From: Siphonobacter sp. BAB-5405
Lineage (GTDB): Bacteria > Bacteroidota > Bacteroidia > Cytophagales > Spirosomataceae
NCBI RefSeq assembly: GCF_002872335.1
Contig: NZ_NJAG01000004.1
Span: 27,789 to 91,788 of the forward strand
Length of the DNA: 64,000 bases
Reading direction: 5' to 3'
Shown here piece after piece: positions 26,067-34,229 of this stretch. The position numbers and the translations under genes were made by a program. Positions within the stretch are counted from its first letter, which is position 1, and every line of letters begins with the position of its first letter. A model generated the notes under the pieces. The model saw only the letters and a list, made by a program, of their open reading frames with translations. It was not told where the DNA came from and made no database searches.

Positions 26067-27293
26067 TTGAACTTTCCACGTTTTCTCGCTGCCCGTTTAC
26101 GCCGCCGTACCGAACAACGCTTGTTTTCGGCGACGGTAACCCGTATTGGCATTGCCAGTATCGCGATTGGGCTGGCGGTGATGATTCTGGCTTTTGCGGT
26201 ACTGTTTGGTTTTAAAGGCACCATTCAGGAAAAACTCTTTAGTCTGTCGGCTCACCTGAAAGTTACCCGGTATACGCTAAATCAGTCGTACGAAGAAACG
26301 GCGATGCCCCGTAACTCCCGGATCAGTGAACAGTACAAAAGCCTGTCGGCCGTACGCCACCTGCAAATGGTGGCTCACAAAGCGGGGATACTGAAAACGC
26401 CGGATGATCTTCAGGGGGTACTGTTTAAAGGTGTAGGGTCTGATTATGACTGGAATGTTTTTCGGCAGAATCTGGTGGAAGGTGCCTTACCTGCATTTCA
26501 GAAAGATACTTCTGATTCGAAACAGGTGATGATCAGCCGGACGATTGCCAAACAGTTACAACTCAAACCCGGTGATGGCGTAATCATTTATTTCCTTCAA
26601 AATCCGCCCCGGCCCCGTAAACTTACGGTTACGGGAATCTATGAAACGGGGCTGGAGGAATTGGATAAACAACTCATTCTGGGTGACATACGTCTGGTAC
26701 AGAAGCTCAATCGCTGGGGGCCCGATACGGTAGGGGGGTATGAAGTGTTTGTAAAGGATTTTACGCAGTTACCGACGGCGGAAGCCCAAATTGCCAAGTT
26801 ACTCGAACCCGAACAGGATCTGCGGAGTGTAGTCGATGAATACCGGCCCCTGTTCGACTGGCTGAGCCTGCTGGATCGTAACCTCAGTGTATTTCTGACC
26901 CTGATTCTTTTCGTGGCCAGCTTTAATATGGTATCGGTACTGTTGGTCCTCATCATGGAGCGGATTCCCATGATTGGCTTGCTAAAAGCCCTGGGTAGCC
27001 CTAGCTGGCAGATTCGCAAGGTTTTTCTGTGGCAGGGAATCTCGATGATTCTGAAAGGTCTTCTGATTGGCAATGGCTTGGGTATCGGCTTGTGTCTGAT
27101 TCAGCAACGTTACCGTCTCTTCCCCCTTGACCCGGAAAACTACTACATGAGTTACGTCCCCATTGAAATGAATTGGGGCGTAGTACTGGCTCTCAACCTG
27201 GCTGTACTCGGCCTGGTCACCCTTGTACTGCTGTTACCTACCTTCATTATTACCCGAATGCGACCCGTGGAAGCCATCCGTTTCTCGAAATAG
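26067..27293 (+). CDS. ABC transporter permease, FtsX/LolC-E type
   Basis: 408 residues starting at a TTG (26067): MNFPRFLAARLRRR is the normal start of this family in Bacteroidota, and the first ATG would fall inside the first membrane helix, so TTG is the likely start codon. One membrane segment near residues 27-50 (GIASIAIGLAVMILAFAVLF), a large periplasmic domain (~50-265), then three segments of the FtsX domain (LFVASFNMVSVLLVLIMERI, the cytosolic IGLLKALGSP coupling motif, and two more to the end). LolC/E-type proteins extract lipoproteins or drive mechanotransmission; the ATPase is not adjacent. Confidence 0.88.
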   Translation: MNFPRFLAARLRRRTEQRLFSATVTRIGIASIAIGLAVMILAFAVLFGFKGTIQEKLFSLSAHLKVTRYTLNQSYEETAMPRNSRISEQYKSLSAVRHLQMVAHKAGILKTPDDLQGVLFKGVGSDYDWNVFRQNLVEGALPAFQKDTSDSKQVMISRTIAKQLQLKPGDGVIIYFLQNPPRPRKLTVTGIYETGLEELDKQLILGDIRLVQKLNRWGPDTVGGYEVFVKDFTQLPTAEAQIAKLLEPEQDLRSVVDEYRPLFDWLSLLDRNLSVFLTLILFVASFNMVSVLLVLIMERIPMIGLLKALGSPSWQIRKVFLWQGISMILKGLLIGNGLGIGLCLIQQRYRLFPLDPENYYMSYVPIEMNWGVVLALNLAVLGLVTLVLLLPTFIITRMRPVEAIRFSK

Positions 27294-27552
27294 AGGTAGT
27301 CTTCTAAAACTACTCATTGGAAATATACGCTATCTGGTCAGGCATTTGAAGAGAATTTTCTCGAGTAGAGCTGATTTTATGGATAAAATGAAACCAGTTT
27401 TCATGAATAAATTGATCTGTTTTAAAAAACAAGTTGATTTATTATTGAGTTAAGTTAATTAGCTTTGAAAAAGAGCTATAAAAGTCCTGCTCCATTACCC
27501 CGCCGGAATTATTTAAGTCCCAACGAACACCTTAATATTCAGTTTTACTTAA

Positions 27553-27577
27553 ATTGTTTTAGTTATACTGAAACAAT
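27553..27577. promoter_or_regulatory. Palindromic operator candidate upstream of the DUF5690 gene
   Basis: 25-bp near-perfect palindrome of form ATTGTTT-n-AGT-n3-ACT-n-AAACAAT, centred at 27565, 39 bp before the DUF5690 start. The only regulator gene in this unit is the XRE-cupin gene downstream, so autoregulation is a likely use. A TATGTTCG box at 27588-27595 may be the -7 element, which would put the palindrome over the -33 region (repression). The rest of the gap 27294-27615 is AT-rich and shows nothing else. Confidence 0.65.
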
Positions 27578-27615
27578 AGTGCGAAGCTATGTTCGCTAAT
27601 CATGGGGATTGATTT

Positions 27616-28896
27616 ATGGGTATTAGAGATTTTTTCACAGTGCCATTAAAAATTACCAATCCTTTTTTATTAACCCTTTGGTTAACCATTGGTGCTTTTG
27701 GTACGTACTTCTGCATGTTTGCTTTTCGGAAACCATTTACAGCAGGCACTTTCGAATCGATGCAACTGGGAGGGATTGATTATAAAATCATCCTCGTCGT
27801 TACTCAAATTCTGGGTTACGCCGCCGCCAAAGGGATTGGTATAAAAATCATCTCCGAAACCCGCCCGGAGCAGCGATCGCTCCGAATTCTGCTGGTAATC
27901 GGAGTGGCCGAACTAGCTCTCGTCCTATTTGGCTTGCTACCCCCTCCGTACAACTGGTTTTTACTGTTTTTTAACGGTCTCGCGTTGGGATTGGTATACG
28001 GACTGGTCTTTGGCTTTCTGGAAGGCCGCCGACTGACCGATCTGCTTGGAGCAGGCCTCTGTTTAAGTTTTATTGTTGCCTCCGGTGTAGTAAAATCCGT
28101 GGGCGTTTGGGTGCTCAACTGGGGGGTATCCGAGTACTGGATGCCCGCGGTAGTAGGGTTGGCTTTTTCGCCTCTGTTGCTCCTCTTTGTCTGGATGTTA
28201 CAGGTTGCTCCGCCCCCTACAGCAGCCGACATTGCCGCCCGAAAGCCCCGCCTGCCCATGACTGCTGAGGACCGGCGACGTTTTTTCAAAGCACTGGCTC
28301 CGGGTCTGGTTTCACTGATCCTGATCTACGTTATTATCTCCATGCTGCGGGATATCCGCGACAATTTTGCCGTCGAAATCTGGCAGGAACTGGGCATCCG
28401 CACGCCCCGTATTTTTTCCGTAACCGAAAGTTGGGTAGGGGTAATTGTGACGTTACTGGTGGGTGTTTTGTTTATCATTTCCAGCAATCGAAAGGCATTT
28501 TGGGCCAATCTGGTCTTTATCGCTCTAGGTATAATTCTGATTCCGCTTGCTTCCTGGTTATACCTTCAGGGGCGAATTCAGCCGCTGGAATGGATGATTG
28601 GCGTAGGACTAGGTATTTATCTGGTATACGTTCCCTTTAATGGAATGCTTTTTGAACGCCTCATTGCCATTCGTGGTGAAAAAGCGAATGTAGGCTTTCT
28701 CTTTTATTCGGCTGATTTCGCTGGTTATCTGGGAAGCGTGGGCATTTTAATAATTAAAAACTTCGGTCATACGGATATCTCCTGGCTAAAGTTTTATCTC
28801 AGCATTACCTACCTTCTTCCGCTAATTGCAGGGCTTTTACTGGTAATATCCGCCATTTATTTTGCCAGAAAGCTCAAAAAATCCTCAATTTTTTAA
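27616..28896 (+). CDS. DUF5690 family membrane protein (MFS-like transporter)
   Basis: 426 residues with about 12 membrane segments. GTYFCMFAFRKPFTAGTF near the N-terminus, GLALGLVYGLVFGFLEGRR, ISMLRDIRDNFAVEIW, and YVPFNGMLFERLIA are typical of DUF5690, a Bacteroidota family related to major facilitator sugar-phosphate and glycerol-3-phosphate antiporters (the YxxRKPF-like start). The substrate is unknown; an anionic, perhaps phosphorylated or phosphonate compound is plausible. It is followed after 50 bp by an XRE-cupin regulator and preceded by a palindromic operator candidate. Confidence 0.88.
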   Translation: MGIRDFFTVPLKITNPFLLTLWLTIGAFGTYFCMFAFRKPFTAGTFESMQLGGIDYKIILVVTQILGYAAAKGIGIKIISETRPEQRSLRILLVIGVAELALVLFGLLPPPYNWFLLFFNGLALGLVYGLVFGFLEGRRLTDLLGAGLCLSFIVASGVVKSVGVWVLNWGVSEYWMPAVVGLAFSPLLLLFVWMLQVAPPPTAADIAARKPRLPMTAEDRRRFFKALAPGLVSLILIYVIISMLRDIRDNFAVEIWQELGIRTPRIFSVTESWVGVIVTLLVGVLFIISSNRKAFWANLVFIALGIILIPLASWLYLQGRIQPLEWMIGVGLGIYLVYVPFNGMLFERLIAIRGEKANVGFLFYSADFAGYLGSVGILIIKNFGHTDISWLKFYLSITYLLPLIAGLLLVISAIYFARKLKKSSIF

Positions 28897-28946
28897 ATTA
28901 TCAATAACCAAAACAACGCTGCTCGCTTTGAAGTGTTGTCAACCGC

Positions 28947-29528
28947 ATGAACGAAGAGATTTTAATTCAAATCAGTAGCCAACTTAAAGGAAAGCGGAAA
29001 AGTCAGGGTATTACTTTACAGGAACTTGCGAATCGGGCTCAGGTAAGTAAGGCATTAATTTCCCAAATTGAGAACAATCGTACGATTCCTTCTCTGCTCG
29101 TATTAATCAATTTGATTCGTTCGCTGGGAATAGATTTGAACGTATTTTTTGAAGAATTGGTACAGGGTTCAGGAAACGGAAAGCTTTCTGTCCGACGTAA
29201 AGAGGAGTATCAGACCTTCTACAAAGAGGATGCTCCGGATTTTACCTATCGTCGCATTCTAACAAAAACGATCGCAGCTTTGGCCGTCGATATCGTACTG
29301 GCGGAGGTAAAACCCCAGGCCCGGCAAAGTACGACTACTACGAGCGATGCGTACGAATTTAAATACGTTATCAAAGGAGAAATAGAGTGTGTGATTGGCG
29401 AAGAAACGCACGTGTTAAAAGAGGGCGATTCCCTGTTTTTTGATGGGCGAATCCCGCACAAAGCGTCTAATTTGGTTGAGGACGATAGTGTGATTTTAAT
29501 CGTCTATTTTTTCGTTGAAAAAGTATAA
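28947..29528 (+). CDS. XRE-family regulator with C-terminal cupin
   Basis: 193 residues. Residues ~8-62 form an HTH_3 DNA-binding domain (RKSQGITLQELANRAQVSKA, LISQIENNRTIPSL), residues ~120-190 a small cupin (YEFKYVIKGEIECVIGEETH, LKEGDSLFFDGRIPHKASNL). These regulators bind a small ligand in the cupin and control a neighbouring catabolic or transport gene. It lies 50 bp after the DUF5690 transporter on the same strand, so it probably controls that gene through the palindrome at 27553. The short gap contains a weak inverted pair (ACAAC ... GTTGT). Confidence 0.9.
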   Translation: MNEEILIQISSQLKGKRKSQGITLQELANRAQVSKALISQIENNRTIPSLLVLINLIRSLGIDLNVFFEELVQGSGNGKLSVRRKEEYQTFYKEDAPDFTYRRILTKTIAALAVDIVLAEVKPQARQSTTTTSDAYEFKYVIKGEIECVIGEETHVLKEGDSLFFDGRIPHKASNLVEDDSVILIVYFFVEKV

Positions 29529-29753
29529 GTCAGAGATCATTCGGGATAAAACTATTTTCAGCATAGGGTTGTCCCGAATGGACAAAGGGGTTCAGGCCTC
29601 AGGGTACAAGTAGAGCTTAATGAATGGAAAGCTATCAATTTGTTCACGGCTACTTAAAACTGACGTAATGCTGGCGGTGTAAGTTTGTTCCAGACAAGAG
29701 CGATTTATCCAGCCCGAAACGTATTAATGGTTAAGTGAATGAAACGATTGAAG

Positions 29754-29785
29754 AAAAGCGGCAGAACCTTGTACTGCCGCTTTTT
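29754..29785 (+). terminator. Terminator in the gap before the HD-domain gene
   Basis: 11-bp stem AAAAGCGGCAG and complement with a 9-base loop and a T5 run. The gap 29529-29841 also holds a hairpin with 9-bp arms CATTCGGGA/TCCCGAATG near 29540-29580, directly after the regulator gene. Having two terminators implies an extra transcript of unknown nature between about 29590 and 29750. Confidence 0.75.
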
Positions 29786-29841
29786 GTGTATTTGGATAAG
29801 CCGCTACGCCTGATAAAAGATAGCTTAACTCCTCTGGTCCG

Positions 29842-30381
29842 ATGAAAAATTTTGAAATGCAGGCAACCGTTGATGCTCTGCTAGGCCTGTACCAATCGTA
29901 TGAACATGCCGACGAATGTTTGCTGGAACATTCCATTCAGACGGCTCAACTGGCTGAAGAAGAAGGCTACGACGATGAAGTAGTACTAGCGGCCTTTTTT
30001 CACGACATTGGCCAGTTGCTGGCTTCGGATCATTACCAGCCAGCTTACGGTCGAATTGGCTCCGAGTACCTGCGAGCCAATGGTTTTTCAGAAAAAGTAG
30101 CCCAGGTGGTAGTAATGCATACCGAGGCCGAACGCTATTTGTGCTGGAAATTTCCGGAACGCGTACGCCAGCTGGACGAACATCGCCTGCATCAGTTGTA
30201 CACGCAGGGGGGCATTATGCCCGAACGGGAGGCCAAAGCTTACGAAAAAAATCCGTACTTCTACCTGAGCCTGAAAGTGAAAGAATGGGACGACGAAGCT
30301 CCGCAACGAACCCGGCCGATCCTGGATCTGGAGCCTTACCGCACGATGGCTCTGCGACATCTGCAGCGTCAGTTGAGTTGA
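29842..30381 (+). CDS. HD-domain protein, PhnZ-like
   Basis: 179 residues. The pattern follows the phosphonate-type HD-domain oxygenases: LLEHSIQTAQLAEEEG (His30), AAFFHDIGQLLASDH (His54, Asp55), VVMHTEAERYLCWKFPERV (His93), LYTQGGIMPEREAKAYEKNP and KVKEWDDEAP (Asp150). PhnZ uses a mixed-valent di-iron site to cleave a C-P bond. Here the position matching PhnZ His80 is Tyr69, and the Tyr/Glu of the N-terminal substrate segment are not conserved, so chemistry or substrate may differ. The 3' end overlaps the convergent Crp/Fnr gene by 13 bp. No PhnY-like gene is adjacent. Confidence 0.78.
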   Translation: MKNFEMQATVDALLGLYQSYEHADECLLEHSIQTAQLAEEEGYDDEVVLAAFFHDIGQLLASDHYQPAYGRIGSEYLRANGFSEKVAQVVVMHTEAERYLCWKFPERVRQLDEHRLHQLYTQGGIMPEREAKAYEKNPYFYLSLKVKEWDDEAPQRTRPILDLEPYRTMALRHLQRQLS

Positions 30382-30977
30382 GGGCTACGACCAATACGTG
30401 ATTTGAGGCGGCTTAGCGTTTCCTGAGAAAGCCCGAGGTAGGAGGCCACGTGTTTGTTAGAAAAGCGTTCGATGAAGGAGGGGTGCATGCGTAGCAACCA
30501 GCGATAGCGATCGGCTGCATCCATGCACAGGAAGGTTTCAAAGCGTCGGGTACTAATGATATAGGCCGTTTCGAGAATGTAACGGTACACCGCATCCCAA
30601 CCGGGTAAAGTGGCGTGCAGGTGATAAAAATCTTCGTAACTAATCACCAGAAGATCCGAGTTTTCCAGTACCTGGCTCGTTTCCAGAGAAGGTTCCTGCG
30701 TCAAAAAACTTTGCAGAGCCGTTCCGAAGGTGTTTTCTAAAGCAAAATACCGCGTTGCTTCGGCTCCGTCGGGCTGCGTATAAAACAAACGAAAGCTACC
30801 CCGACTTACAAAATACAGATTTCGGCATACCTCACCTGAGGTTAGCAAAAATTCGTAACGGCTGGCCTTTTTTAACCGGAAATAACTGAAAATGGTCGCC
30901 AGGTCTTCTTCCGAAAATTCAGTTTTATCCACTAAATAAGCTCGCAATACTGTGAAAGCAGTATGGGAATCACTCAT
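30369..30977 (-). CDS. Crp/Fnr family transcriptional regulator
   Basis: 202 residues. A cyclic-nucleotide-binding-like beta barrel (~25-120: LLTSGEVCRNLYFVSRGSFR, RYFALENTFGTALQSFL) and a short C-terminal helix-turn-helix (FSNKHVASYLGLSQETLSRL). There are no N-terminal Cys residues, so it is not an FeS Fnr sensor; the ligand is unknown. This short type in Bacteroidota often stands beside a gene it controls: here the SDR gene, 149 bp upstream on the same strand. A 7-bp hairpin (AGCCAGT/ACTGGCT) lies at 31014-31030 before the gene. The stop overlaps the HD-domain gene end by 13 bp. Confidence 0.88.
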   Translation of the reverse strand: MSDSHTAFTVLRAYLVDKTEFSEEDLATIFSYFRLKKASRYEFLLTSGEVCRNLYFVSRGSFRLFYTQPDGAEATRYFALENTFGTALQSFLTQEPSLETSQVLENSDLLVISYEDFYHLHATLPGWDAVYRYILETAYIISTRRFETFLCMDAADRYRWLLRMHPSFIERFSNKHVASYLGLSQETLSRLKSRIGRSPQLN

Positions 30978-31126
30978 ATCGTTTCGTTAGTCAGAGTAGT
31001 GGTTCCCTTCGATGAGCCAGTAGGACTGGCTGAAAGGTTAAACTAAAGTACGGGCTAAGGAGCAATCCTGGAAAAGGAATGCGACGAATGTACGTAGAAG
31101 CCTTATGAGCCCGCCCGGAACGGGGA

Positions 31127-31972
31127 TCAGGACAGCCAGCGGATACCAGCGGCCTGTTCGCTCAGTTTCCATAACAACTGCCCATTGTAGGCGTTGGCGT
31201 CGGTACTGAGGATACGTGTGGGCCGTGATTTACTAAAGTATTTGCCATTGTACGACTCGGGTACAGATGCCGTTGACAGATACACCGCCGTGCGGGCCCC
31301 TTCTTCCGGCGTGATCATGAACGGGCGTAGCAAACCAAAGCCGACTTTCCAGCTACCCAGAAAATTTTGTCCAAACTGCGAATTGACAACGCCGGGGTGA
31401 AGGGCGTAGGCCGTGATGGGCTGACCCTCCAGCCGCCGGGCCAGTTCCTGGGTAAATAGAATATTGGCCAGCTTCCCATCGCCATAGGTAGTCCAGATGT
31501 TCAGAGCGGTATTGTTCTTCACAAAAAAACGACGGGCCTTTCCCAAAGCGTGGGCTGCTGAAGAAACATTGATAATGCGGGCTTCACCGCTGGCTCGTAG
31601 TAAGTCGAACAATTCAAAGGTGAGTACAAAGTGACCCAGGTGATTGGCGATGAAGCTTCTTTCGTAACCTTCGGGTGTATACTCGATGGAAGCGGGAGCG
31701 TAACCGGCATTGTTGATCAGCCGGTCAATGCGGTCGTAACGTTTCTGAATGGCCTCAGCGGCCTGACGCAGGGCGGCCAGATTAGTCAGGTCCGCAAAGA
31801 ACAACTCGACACGAGCCTGTGGAGACTGTTGCAGCACTTGCTGGCGGGCCCATTCGCCCTTTTCGCGGGAGCGTACCAGAAAAATCAGATCAAAATTTTG
31901 TCGAGCCAGGGCCTGGGCCGTGGCTAAGCCAAGGCCGGAGTTGGCTCCGGTGATGAGAGCAGTATAGGGCAT
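31127..31972 (-). CDS. SDR family oxidoreductase (retinol dehydrogenase-like)
   Basis: 281 residues from the ATG at 31972 (MPYTALITGANSGLGLATAQ); a start at 32023 would add a non-conserved tail. Classical SDR features: TGANSGLGLA for NAD(P), INNAGYAP (NNAG), INVSSAAHA with the catalytic Ser, and the later Tyr-x-x-x-Lys region around TTYGDGKLANILFTQELARR (YGDGK: Tyr and Lys). The C-terminus ITPEEGARTAVYLSTA resembles the retinol dehydrogenase/WWOX-like group. Substrate unknown. The Crp/Fnr regulator follows on the same strand. Confidence 0.88.
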   Translation of the reverse strand: MPYTALITGANSGLGLATAQALARQNFDLIFLVRSREKGEWARQQVLQQSPQARVELFFADLTNLAALRQAAEAIQKRYDRIDRLINNAGYAPASIEYTPEGYERSFIANHLGHFVLTFELFDLLRASGEARIINVSSAAHALGKARRFFVKNNTALNIWTTYGDGKLANILFTQELARRLEGQPITAYALHPGVVNSQFGQNFLGSWKVGFGLLRPFMITPEEGARTAVYLSTASVPESYNGKYFSKSRPTRILSTDANAYNGQLLWKLSEQAAGIRWLS

Positions 31973-32054
31973 AACAGAAAGGTTCAATGGCCTTTTGGTT
32001 AAAAAAAGACGGCCAGCCCACAATGGAAGGATGTACGAACTTTACCAAAAAATA

Positions 32055-32076
32055 AACCCATCCGGCTGGATGGGTT
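32055..32076 (-). terminator. Orphan terminator in a divergent intergenic region
   Basis: 9-bp stem AACCCATCC/GGATGGGTT with a 4-base loop; on the minus strand it runs into TATTTTTTGG. It lies upstream of the SDR gene, in the 516-bp gap 31973-32488, so it would end a minus-strand transcript from ~32080-32480. That stretch has only a doubtful 95-codon frame (32153-32440), with no recognisable protein. Confidence 0.65.
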
Positions 32077-32488
32077 CGTGTTTGTGAGTTGGATAGCTAT
32101 TTGAATCGGAAATAGTCTTACTCTAAACCGGCAACGCCAGAGGGAGTATTCGTCATGAATAATGCATGACTTTTATATACACAAGCGAGAATTTGAAAAG
32201 GCAGAAGGTTGATCTCACAAAAGTGATACAGCGGGATGGCTTTTCTTTACGTAGAAATACCTGTTTTAGCCAAGAGGGGTAAAAAAAAGGCAAAGATTTT
32301 CTGTAAAAAGTAATAGGTACTGTGTATAACCAAGTTCTATCCATAAAATAGTCCGTTGATCCACGGAAAGAAACCATCCGGCCCGATTGACTTCCGTTGA
32401 ACCAATTCAATTGCCACCTTTGAATCAACAAAGCGAACAATGAACCGCTTTTTCAACGTTTATCATTCAATACTAAGGATATAAAGTC

Positions 32489-32884
32489 ATGAACCGTTTA
32501 GAACGCATTCCTTCGCATAAAATGATTGGTGGCGTAGCCGCCGGTCTGGCTGCTTACTTAAATGTTGATGTAGCTCTGGTACGGGTGCTGTTTGTACTGG
32601 GTGCCATTTTCACGCATGCTCCTTTCGTCATTGCCTATATTATCTTATGGATTGCCCTTCCCAAACGAGTAGAAGGAGCGTATGCCGTAGAGGTGGATAC
32701 GAATTCACCGCAGCCCCGTACGCATAATTCGAAAGCCTGGGGTATTGCCGCAATTTTGTTTGGCTCCCTGTTTTTACTGGACGAGTTTACCTGGTTCGAC
32801 TGGGATAAAGCCTGGCCTCTGTCATTAATCGTCGTTGGGCTGGCAGTAATTTTCAAAGATCAGATTAAGGAAAGAATTGCCTGA
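32489..32884 (+). CDS. PspC-domain membrane protein with LiaI/LiaF-type segment
   Basis: 131 residues. Residues 1-60 are a PspC domain (RIPSHKMIGGVAAGLAAYLN, VDVALVRVLFVLGAI, YIILWIALPKR); residues ~85-125 add two membrane segments of the LiaF/DUF5668 type with the core FTWFDWDKAWPLSLIVVGLA. PspC in proteobacteria activates the phage-shock response; in Bacteroidota such proteins are presumed membrane-stress sensors. First of three consecutive genes that share the WPL..IV.G module. The ATG follows AAGGATATAAAGTC, with an AAGGA that is a possible ribosome-binding site. Confidence 0.88.
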   Translation: MNRLERIPSHKMIGGVAAGLAAYLNVDVALVRVLFVLGAIFTHAPFVIAYIILWIALPKRVEGAYAVEVDTNSPQPRTHNSKAWGIAAILFGSLFLLDEFTWFDWDKAWPLSLIVVGLAVIFKDQIKERIA

Positions 32885-32920
32885 TACCAGCGTTGCACTC
32901 ACCCATAACCAAACACACAC

Positions 32921-33190
32921 ATGACACCTTCTCGCGTAATCATAGGCCTGGCTTTCATCGCCTATGGCATTATCAAACTGGCCGAGGAACTGGGGTGGTT
33001 TTACATTGACTGGCATTCGGTACGGCGATACTGGCCCGTAGCGTTAATTGTACTGGGTATCTGGCTATTGGTTCGGAAAAAAGAAGAACCGCCTTATGAC
33101 CCGCCGCACACTACGGGATCCTTTCCAGCCGATCCCGCTGCACCGCAACCCCCGCAGCCGCCTCAGCCACCCGCTGAACCCTTTGCCTGA
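32921..33190 (+). CDS. Small LiaF-like transmembrane protein with proline-rich tail
   Basis: 89 residues. Two membrane helices (VIIGLAFIAYGIIKLAEELG and WPVALIVLGIWLLV) linked by WFYIDWHSVRRY, the same module as in both neighbours, then a basic stop-transfer RKKEE and a tail of Pro and Ala repeats (PQPPQPPQPPAEP). Such tails often bind partners or span the periplasm. It lies 36 bp after the PspC gene and 72 bp before the LiaF-like gene, all in one direction. Function unknown; envelope-stress group by context. Confidence 0.78.
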   Translation: MTPSRVIIGLAFIAYGIIKLAEELGWFYIDWHSVRRYWPVALIVLGIWLLVRKKEEPPYDPPHTTGSFPADPAAPQPPQPPQPPAEPFA

Positions 33191-33262
33191 TAACGTTTTT
33201 CCTTCAACTACGCTATTGCTGTCATCTCTCTTTAACGGGCACCGCTTACGGGCCTTCATGCT

Positions 33263-34228
33263 ATGAATGCTAAAAATCTATTACTCGGCGGATTTTTCGT
33301 ACTACTGGGAATTTTGTTCCTGGGACGAAATCTGGGCTGGTTTGACTTCCATTTCGGTGAACTCCTGCGGCTCTGGCCCCTCTTGTTTGTGGTACTGGGT
33401 GTAAACATGATCTGGGGTAAAGCGAACCGCAACGTCACGGTAGTGACTCTGATTTTACTGGCCATCTGCGTTCCCTTGTTCATTGCTACGAAAGTACGGG
33501 ACCGGGTACGTGACAATATTCACTGGAATGGAAGCTGGGACGATGATGATCAGGACGATGAATCAGAAGAATCGTACGAAAACCGCGATTCAGAACAGAG
33601 TGGCGGTAAGCAATACCTGGCCGAACCCATGACCGATAGTGTTAATGCAGCTAGTTTTCAGCTCGAAGGCGGAGCGGCGGAGTTTACGATGGGTACTACG
33701 GATAAACAGTTGGTAGAGGCCGATGGTGATCTGGATATGGGCAATCTGTCGCTGAAAAGTACGAGTGTGAACGGAGCCAGCGAAGTAGTACTAAGCATGA
33801 AGGGGCGTAAGAAGTGGAACTGGGACGAAGAGCACTCACACAACAATGTTGCCGTACGCCTTAATCCACAACCGCTCTGGAATCTGGACATGAAAGTAGG
33901 GGCGGGCAAAGCCGATTTTGACCTGACGCCTTTCAAAGTCAGCAAGGTAAGTCTGCACACCGGAGCCGCCGAAATGGATCTGAAACTGGGTGATAAAACC
34001 GACCAAACAGACGTGGAAGTAAATGCGGGTGTGGCGAGTGTAAAAATTAAGGTGCCCCAATCCGTGGGTTGTCGGATCACCACCCGGGGAGCGTTAACGG
34101 AAAAAGATTTCAACGGATTTACGCGTCAGGGTGATGCTTACGAAACGCCCGGCTATGCGGGTGCCAAGAAAAAAATCAATATCCGCTTCGAAGGAGGTAT
34201 TGCGGAATGGAAAGTGGAAAGGTATTAG
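33263..34228 (+). CDS. LiaF-like membrane protein with C-terminal beta domain
   Basis: 321 residues. Three or four N-terminal membrane segments (LLLGGFFVLLGILFLGRNLG, LWPLLFVVLGVNMIW, VVTLILLAICVPLFIATKV), then an Asp/Glu-rich linker (DDDDQDDESEESYE) and residues ~125-321 forming repeated beta strands with adhesin-like ladder pattern (FQLEGGAAEFTMG, LDMKVGAGKADFDLTPF, LHTGAAEMDLKLGDKTDQTD), the DUF2154/toast-rack type domain of LiaF proteins. LiaF inhibits the LiaRS envelope-stress system in Firmicutes; no LiaRS pair is here. Last of the three-gene group. The 370-bp repeat begins 2 bp after the stop. Confidence 0.85.
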   Translation: MNAKNLLLGGFFVLLGILFLGRNLGWFDFHFGELLRLWPLLFVVLGVNMIWGKANRNVTVVTLILLAICVPLFIATKVRDRVRDNIHWNGSWDDDDQDDESEESYENRDSEQSGGKQYLAEPMTDSVNAASFQLEGGAAEFTMGTTDKQLVEADGDLDMGNLSLKSTSVNGASEVVLSMKGRKKWNWDEEHSHNNVAVRLNPQPLWNLDMKVGAGKADFDLTPFKVSKVSLHTGAAEMDLKLGDKTDQTDVEVNAGVASVKIKVPQSVGCRITTRGALTEKDFNGFTRQGDAYETPGYAGAKKKINIRFEGGIAEWKVERY

Positions 34229-34229
34229 G

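Noticed and set aside
29842..30381. A complete phosphonate degradation cluster with the DUF5690 transporter
   Set aside because: No PhnY-like dioxygenase, phosphonatase or aminotransferase is adjacent, two terminators separate the HD gene from the transporter unit, and key PhnZ residues differ; the dioxygenase at 36149 is of a different family and 6 kb away.
32153..32440. 95-codon minus-strand open frame in the divergent gap
   Set aside because: Odd composition rich in Phe, Ser, Arg and Trp without domain pattern; it may overlap a non-coding transcript, but I do not support it as a protein.
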